Shown here: in pieces, positions 62,634 to 64,000 of the stretch
Layout: each line of letters opens with the position of its first letter
Numbering within the stretch: the stretch's first letter is position 1
From: Saksenaea vasiformis B4078
Taxonomy: Eukaryota; Mucoromycota; Mucoromycetes; Mucorales; Saksenaeaceae
Length of the DNA: 64,000 nt
NCBI GenBank assembly: GCA_000697055.1
Contig: JNDT01002270.1
Location: 26,074 to 90,073, forward strand
Reading direction: 5' to 3'
Translations under genes and position numbers: made by a program
Notes under the pieces: model-generated
The model's input: the letters and a program-made list of their open reading frames with translations, nothing else
What the model was told of the DNA's origin: nothing
The model's database searches: none

Positions 62634-62704
62634 TGCGACTGCCGGGACTCGAACCCGGTTCCCAGGCTTGGGAAGCCTGGATACTACCCATGTACTACAG
62701 ACGC
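62634..62704 (-). tRNA. tRNA-Gly (anticodon CCC)
   Basis: On the minus strand the sequence begins GCGTCTGTAGTACATGGG and folds into a full cloverleaf. The anticodon arm is CAGGC-TTCCCAA-GCCTG, giving anticodon CCC. The T arm is CCGGG-TTCGAGT-CCCGG, and the acceptor stem pairs with one U-U mismatch. There is no intron. The B box GGTTCGAGTCC is canonical. CCC reads the GGG glycine codon. Confidence 0.92.
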
Positions 62705-62739
62705 TTGTGGGATGGCTTTTTTAGCGCATTTTTCACTTA

Positions 62740-63060
62740 AAAAGGTAATAGAATGCAAAAATCAGTTGCTTTTAAGAAAGTAAAATAATTGAAAAAATAT
62801 AAATTGAAGTAGTTAATACTATTATATCTAATATTAAAATAAAAAATATTTTTTAGAACATATAAAATAATAATATATATTTTTAAAATAATTTTGTTAA
62901 CAAAATAAAAAAAAATACAAAGTAAATTGTATAAGTAATTTTATATAGTTAGTACTCTAAATAGTTAATATTGGTAATGAAAGTATCAGTCAGATTTAAA
63001 TTAAAATTAAAAAAAAACAAATGACAAATAAAAATTGAAAAAAAATAGTCTATAGCAATG
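62740..63060. other. extremely AT-rich block
   Basis: About 320 bp composed almost entirely of A and T with many short runs, in sharp contrast to both flanks. It lies directly upstream of the tRNA-Gly gene. No gene or clear repeat unit is seen. Confidence 0.6.
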
Positions 63061-63477
63061 ATAGTATGAAAGAAAAGGCGGATGTCCAGAAGTTTTGTAG
63101 ATATGAGATTGTTTTTCGAATCAAAAGATGATGAATAAATATACAACATTTGAGCGGCCGCTGATGTTCAAAGAAATATGATCGATTAAAATGATCGCCA
63201 CTGTACAATAGCATAAATGCTTCTAAAGAGGACGCACTCATTTTATTTAGAAGGGGTCGTTTGAAAGAGATGACGTGTAATGTGCGAACACGCAGCATTT
63301 ACTAAACTTTCGGATGTTCCGATGAGACACGACCATCCTCCTAGAGGACCTCTGCCAAGGCCGCCTGATGGAATGTTTCATCGTGTAGGATAGAAGCCTT
63401 TAAAAAAAAGGTAATCATTGGTTAGCAATGATGATATTACCTTGATCATTCAGTGACGAGCATAAGATGCGAACGGT
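63061..63477. other. no supported gene
   Basis: Normal-composition spacer. A short minus-strand frame (63050-63298) has no family resemblance. Confidence 0.35.
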
Positions 63478-64000
63478 CTAGAGATCTTCATCATTCTCGA
63501 ATGCTCCACGCTTTGCGGCCTCCTTGGCTTCCTTGCGCTCATGATACTTCTTGATCTCATCATCTGCATCCATATCGTCGAACGCTTGCCATGAATTGTA
63601 CCTGTTGTTCCACCTTTTCCATTTGATCTTGTACTGCAGTACGCCATGGCGCATGCGATGGTCAAGTATTGCTTCAACCTCAAAGTGCCCATCCTCGATG
63701 TCATTGTCACTCTCATTAGATACATCTTGACCAATGCCTCGTCCATCATTACTCTCGAAATCCATTTCATTTGCATCTTCAACGTCAAGAGCGAGGAACT
63801 GCTGTTGTAAAGCAAGCATCTCGGCGTCGTGGGACACATTTGTTTCGAGTTCGACGATACGTATCTGATCATCAGGAACAGTATCATTGCCTCCGAAATC
63901 GAAATGATCTTTCAACCAAAGTGCATGTACTGGGCTGGGTTTAATCGCACCCATCGTGACAAACCTTTTGACATTAAGCAAGAGGCATGCGAGTTTAAAC
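63478..64000 (-). CDS. chromodomain protein, partial (runs off the right edge)
   Basis: A minus-strand frame is open from the window edge to a stop at 63478-63480. The C-terminal part is a chromodomain: GHFEVEAILDHRMRHGVLQY, then KIKWKRWNNRYNSWQAFDDM, with the aromatic cage positions (Y/F at the start, W and W) recognisable, and a charged helix after it. The N-terminal visible part is acidic and unassigned. Chromodomains read methylated histone tails and also end the integrases of some Ty3-type retroelements. I see no integrase or reverse transcriptase here, but the upstream part lies outside the window. An internal ATG at 63954 or 63981 could be the start. Confidence 0.65.
   Translation of the reverse strand, partial: FKLACLLLNVKRFVTMGAIKPSPVHALWLKDHFDFGGNDTVPDDQIRIVELETNVSHDAEMLALQQQFLALDVEDANEMDFESNDGRGIGQDVSNESDNDIEDGHFEVEAILDHRMRHGVLQYKIKWKRWNNRYNSWQAFDDMDADDEIKKYHERKEAKEAAKRGAFENDEDL

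Overview
The window reads as nuclear DNA of a filamentous fungus, most likely an early-diverging (Mucoromycota-type) species. The evidence is intron-dense genes with introns mostly of 41-70 nt, clear GT-AG borders and CTAAY/CTGAY-like branch sites, a kinesin-13 with an N-terminal SAM domain, an augmin-like subunit, an SRA1-domain protein, an F-box/PP2-like protein, and degenerate ORFs that resemble families I associate with Mucorales genomes. I rebuilt exon chains by hand. For nearly every gene the exon lengths sum to a multiple of three and the joined frame matches the family expected.

Layout. 1-438: 3' end of adenylosuccinate lyase (+), convergent with SEC16 (-, 503-6050). 6.4-7.0 kb: copy A of a dispersed repeat. 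7.4-9.5 kb: a cullin lacking its C-terminal third (-). 10.8-11.3 kb: ALB1-like (-), divergent from ZPR1 (+, 11.45-13.03 kb). 14.1-17.3 kb: kinesin-13 (+). 17.3-20.9 kb: gene-poor, with repeat copy B. 20.97-21.34 kb: DUF3759/CipC-like gene (+). 21.3-32.7 kb: gene-poor accessory region with decayed ORFs, repeat copy C and one solid gene, methionine aminopeptidase 1 (-, 25.9-27.5 kb). 32.7-36.1 kb: tandem pair of secreted LysM proteins (+). 38.0-40.2 kb: CCR4 deadenylase (-). 40.3-41.0 kb: SRA1-domain protein (-). 42.3-42.85 kb: NuiA-like protein (+). 43.6-45.4 kb: sorting nexin of the SNX41/Atg20 type (+), then repeat copy D. 46.4-47.8 kb: TcdA-like t6A dehydratase (-). 48.3-49.4 kb: F-box/PP2-like protein (-). 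49.6-51.7 kb: an orphan gene and a HAUS4-like gene (+), 37 bp apart. 53.3-56.35 kb: a large gene with two MACPF-like modules around a MIR/beta-trefoil-like region (+). 56.6-58.7 kb: PPP1R37-like LRR protein (-), divergent from tRNA dimethylallyltransferase (+, 58.8-60.6 kb). 61.0-62.3 kb: SAGA subunit Ada1/TADA1 (-). 62.6-62.7 kb: tRNA-Gly(CCC) (-). 62.74-63.06 kb: very AT-rich block. 63.5-64.0 kb: chromodomain ORF (-) running off the window.

Most genes are housekeeping: purine synthesis, ER export, microtubules, mRNA turnover, tRNA modification, SAGA, endosomal sorting and autophagy. Two neighbouring genes modify tRNA at position 37 by different routes (TcdA-like and MOD5/TRIT1), but they are not adjacent and show no operon-like link. 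The accessory content is the LysM pair, the MACPF-like gene, the dispersed repeat family and the decayed ORFs. The best candidate for something undescribed is the LysM pair, whose non-LysM parts consist of repeated cysteine modules I cannot assign to any family.
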